Source of the DNA: an uncultured Lachnospiraceae bacterium
GTDB lineage: Bacteria > Bacillota > Clostridia > Lachnospirales > Lachnospiraceae
Reading direction: 5' to 3'
DNA: 64,000 nucleotides
NCBI GenBank assembly: GCA_947627365.1
Contig: CANQVT010000001.1
Location: 62,001 to 126,000, forward strand
Positions 61,547-64,000 of this stretch are shown piece after piece (the stretch's first letter is position 1; each line of letters starts with the position of its first letter). A program made the translations under genes and the position numbers. The notes under the pieces are model-generated. The model had not been told where the DNA came from. It made no database searches and saw nothing but the letters and a program-made list of their open reading frames with translations.

Positions 61547-62455
61547 TCATTCTGCCTCTGTCTGTGCCAGCTCCGCCGCCGTTATCCCGGCTTCCGTCTC
61601 CGACTCCGACTCCGCTTCCGGCCATACCTCAAACTCCGGCTCCGGCAGGGTCTCCGGCTTCTCCATCACAGGCAGCGTACCCGGATCCGGCTGTTCGACA
61701 AGCACGGCCTGCACGAGAAAACGATGCTCCGGATCATTCTGATAGCAGGTAGACAGCGTCAAAATATGGCTGTCCGACGTCACCTTATCAAAGAGCCTGC
61801 GGTCGAAGGTCCGCACGTCCGCGCAGCGCTCCTCCACCTTGTCGAGGTACTCCTGCCGGTCCTTGCGGGAGCGCGTGTTCACGCCGCCGAGCTGGTGCAT
61901 ATTGTCCGACACATAAGCGGCGAAAATCCAATATTCGAGCGTGCGGTCCGGCAGATAAATATAGATTACATTGTGATCCCACAATGTCCCGAGATCCGCG
62001 AGCTCCGACAGCCAGCCGAACATCGTGTCGTCCTTCATATTGTGCCCGTAAATGATCGTATTAAAATCCGAAAAATCCTTCTCGTTGTATCTCTGCGTAT
62101 AAATCGAACCGTAGATATCTTCGTTTCCTTCGATGTCATGCGTCAGGTAGAAATCCTCTTCGCCCACGCTCTGAAGCACCGGATAATTGATCACCGTTCC
62201 CGGTATCCGGATCCACGCATAAATATCCGAATTCAATTCCCACAGTCCCTCAAAGTCGATCGGGGATTCCGTCTCAGTCTCCGTCTCGGATTCTGTTTCC
62301 GTTTCGAATTCTGTTTCTGTCCCGGCTTCTGTCTGCGCCGCGGCCTCTGCTCCGTTTCCTGATGGTTCTTCGCCGGCCTGCGCCGCGACCCCTGCCAGAC
62401 AGCCGAACGCGAGCAGAGCACAGAGCACCCTTCGCATCTTTTTCTTCTTAATCAT
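61547..62455 (-). CDS. class B sortase with Glu-Thr-rich flanks
   Basis: A 302-residue exported transpeptidase. Signal peptide, then a long acidic linker (TETEFETETESETETETES), a sortase B core with catalytic His in YGHNMKDD, Cys in LTLSTCYQN and Arg in HRFLVQ, and another acidic tail (ESESETEAG). It would anchor surface proteins to peptidoglycan; no gene with an obvious class B sorting signal is in the window. GGGGGAAT precedes the ATG. Confidence 0.92.
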   Translation of the reverse strand: MIKKKKMRRVLCALLAFGCLAGVAAQAGEEPSGNGAEAAAQTEAGTETEFETETESETETETESPIDFEGLWELNSDIYAWIRIPGTVINYPVLQSVGEEDFYLTHDIEGNEDIYGSIYTQRYNEKDFSDFNTIIYGHNMKDDTMFGWLSELADLGTLWDHNVIYIYLPDRTLEYWIFAAYVSDNMHQLGGVNTRSRKDRQEYLDKVEERCADVRTFDRRLFDKVTSDSHILTLSTCYQNDPEHRFLVQAVLVEQPDPGTLPVMEKPETLPEPEFEVWPEAESESETEAGITAAELAQTEAE

Positions 62456-62487
62456 TTATTCCCCCACCACAAAGTGTTCTCTTCACG

Positions 62488-64000
62488 TCACAGCTTGAAT
62501 AGCGTGCTCAGAATGCCCCTTCCGAGAGAGGCGCCTACATTTCCCCCAAGCCGCTTGCCAAACGAGCCGGCGACTGAATTGCCGACCTGGTTGCCCAGCT
62601 CGCGCCCAAGCGTGCCGATCGCGCTGCTGGCCACCTTCTTGACCTCAGATTTCATCTGTCTGTCACGCTTCTCTGCCGCTTTCTCAAGCGCCTTCTGCTG
62701 CGCTTCCAACTCCTTCTGCCGTTTCTTCTCCTCGGCCTCAAGCTCCCTCTGTCGGCGCTTCTCCTCGGCTTCAAGCTCCTTCTGTCGCTGTTTTTCCTCC
62801 GCTGCCTCTTCCTTCAGGCGCTGTTTCTCCGCTGCAGCCTCTTCCTTCTGCCTCTGCTTCTCAGCCTCGGCCTCCTCCTTCTGGCGCTGCGCTTCCTCAG
62901 CCGCCTGCTGCTCCGCCTCGGCGTCCGCCAGGGACTTTCTTTGCAGGAACTCGTACGCGGAATCACGATCCTGCGCCTCCATGTAACGCGTATACAGTAA
63001 GCTGCCCTTGATCTGCGTGTCGCGGACTGCGTCGTCCAACGCCCCCATCTGGCTCTGCGGCGGCAAGATCGTACAACGCTTCACGACTGTAGGAACACCG
63101 TCCTCGTCCAGCACGGAGACAAGCGCCTCGCCCGTCCCGAGCTCGAGCAGCGTCTCATAGGTATCAAACTCCGGATTCTCGCGGAACGACTGTGCGGCCG
63201 CCTTCGCGCCCTTCTGCTCCGCCGGCGTGTAAGCATGCAGCGCGTGCTGCACCTTGTTGCCGAGCTGACTCAGCACGCCGCCTGGAATGTCAGACGGGTT
63301 CTGCGTGACAAAATAGATACCGACGCCCTTCGAGCGGATCAGCTTCACCACCTGCTCGATCTTGCTGAGCAGCACCTTGGAAGCGTCGTCAAACAGCAGA
63401 TGCGCCTCATCGAAGAAGAAGATCATCTTCGGCTTCTCCGGATCGCCCACCTCCGGCAGCGACTCGAACAGCTCAGACATCATCCAGAGCAGGAACGTCG
63501 CGTACATCGTCGGATACTGGATCAGCTCGCGGCAGTCGAGCACCTGGATCGTCCCCCTGCCGCTATTGTCTGTGCAGAGCCAGTCGCCGATGTTCAGCGC
63601 AGGCTCGCCGAAGAACAGGTCGCCGCCCTCCGCCTCGAGCGCCATCACCGAGCGGAGTACTGCGCCGAGGCTTTGCTTAGATATGTTGCCGTATTTCAGT
63701 GTATATTCTTTTGCGTTCTCGCCCACATACTGCAGCATGGAGCGCAGATCCTTGGAATCGATCAGCAGTAGCCCTTCGTCGTCCGCGATCCGGAAGATCA
63801 CCGTAAGGATATCCGCCTGCGTGTCGTTCAGGCCAAGGATGCGGCCCAGAAGCAGCGGTCCCATCTCGGATATCGTCGTCCGCAGCGGAAGCCCGCCCTT
63901 ACCGTACACATCCCAGAAGCAGGTCGGATACGCCTTGAAATCAAAGCCGAGCTGCGCAAGCCCCATGCCCGTCACACGCTTGTCCACGTTCTCATTTGAC
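62488..64000 (-). CDS. HerA-like helicase (DUF853/YjgR family), 5' end cut by window edge
   Basis: The frame is open to the right edge (504 codons visible; the coding start lies beyond 64000), so the N-terminal P-loop is not seen. Visible: ISEMGPLLLGRILGLND, the Walker B region MIFFFDEAHLLFDD, and a C-terminal 120-residue charged coiled coil (EEAEAEKQRQKEEAAAEKQR type repeats) and Gly-rich tail. Family role in DNA processing is not well established. Confidence 0.88.
   Translation of the reverse strand, partial: SNENVDKRVTGMGLAQLGFDFKAYPTCFWDVYGKGGLPLRTTISEMGPLLLGRILGLNDTQADILTVIFRIADDEGLLLIDSKDLRSMLQYVGENAKEYTLKYGNISKQSLGAVLRSVMALEAEGGDLFFGEPALNIGDWLCTDNSGRGTIQVLDCRELIQYPTMYATFLLWMMSELFESLPEVGDPEKPKMIFFFDEAHLLFDDASKVLLSKIEQVVKLIRSKGVGIYFVTQNPSDIPGGVLSQLGNKVQHALHAYTPAEQKGAKAAAQSFRENPEFDTYETLLELGTGEALVSVLDEDGVPTVVKRCTILPPQSQMGALDDAVRDTQIKGSLLYTRYMEAQDRDSAYEFLQRKSLADAEAEQQAAEEAQRQKEEAEAEKQRQKEEAAAEKQRLKEEAAEEKQRQKELEAEEKRRQRELEAEEKKRQKELEAQQKALEKAAEKRDRQMKSEVKKVASSAIGTLGRELGNQVGNSVAGSFGKRLGGNVGASLGRGILSTLFKL

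Overview
The window reads as a chromosomal segment of an anaerobic Gram-positive Clostridia, most likely a Lachnospiraceae of moderately high GC. This rests on the dgt-dnaG-rpoD-trmK-nif3 gene order, class A RNase P RNA, YesN/YesM-type regulators beside Lpl-type sugar transporters, a DUF6145-like protein, a spore-type GerM lipoprotein and AGGAGG ribosome-binding sites. Nearly every gene is on the minus strand; exceptions are an Abi_2 gene, an MntA/HEPN pair and two tRNAs.

Layout, left to right. (1) 1-13.7 kb: two carbohydrate ABC importer cassettes without ATPase genes. One has a membrane-anchored solute-binding protein fused to carbohydrate-binding-like modules, two permeases and an NHL-repeat protein. 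The other has a solute-binding protein and LplB/LplC-type permeases, and follows a YesM-type histidine kinase and YesN-type AraC response regulator. (2) 13.8-16.3 kb: a lactonase-fold protein, an AlkZ-related protein and a flavodoxin. (3) 16.4-19.5 kb: an AT-rich accessory patch with an unknown protein, a decayed frameshifted gene, an Ltp-repeat secreted protein (a family that includes phage superinfection-exclusion proteins), a 47-residue protein with a calcium-loop-like start, and an Abi_2 abortive-infection gene broken by a five-copy 10-bp repeat just after its start codon. (4) 19.6-27.6 kb: housekeeping genes lysS, greA, dusB, birA, argF, SPFH/NfeD and ybaK. (5) 27.8-28.8 kb: nine tRNAs. 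(6) 28.9-35 kb: two oxidoreductases, thpR, a secreted protein, a transmembrane Ser/Thr kinase with an HTH partner, and rnpB.

(7) 35.1-44.3 kb is the most unusual region. A four-gene operon (GH3-type amide synthetase, adenylation-carrier-condensation NRPS-like protein and a heterodimeric ABC exporter) has three of its four genes coupled by ATGA overlaps. It looks like a compact, probably undescribed pathway that makes and exports a small amide or ester. A divergent MntA/HEPN toxin-antitoxin-like pair sits against its promoter.

(8) 44.3-64 kb: a TGS-domain nucleoside kinase, nif3, trmK, rpoD, dnaG and dgt; then a comEC-gerM-HK-RR-comEA set linking DNA uptake with a WalKR-like system; a glycogen debranching enzyme; a small DMT transporter; a class B sortase; and a HerA/DUF853 ATPase cut by the window end.

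All calls come from reading the sequence; no database search was run. Starts were chosen by Shine-Dalgarno placement where possible.
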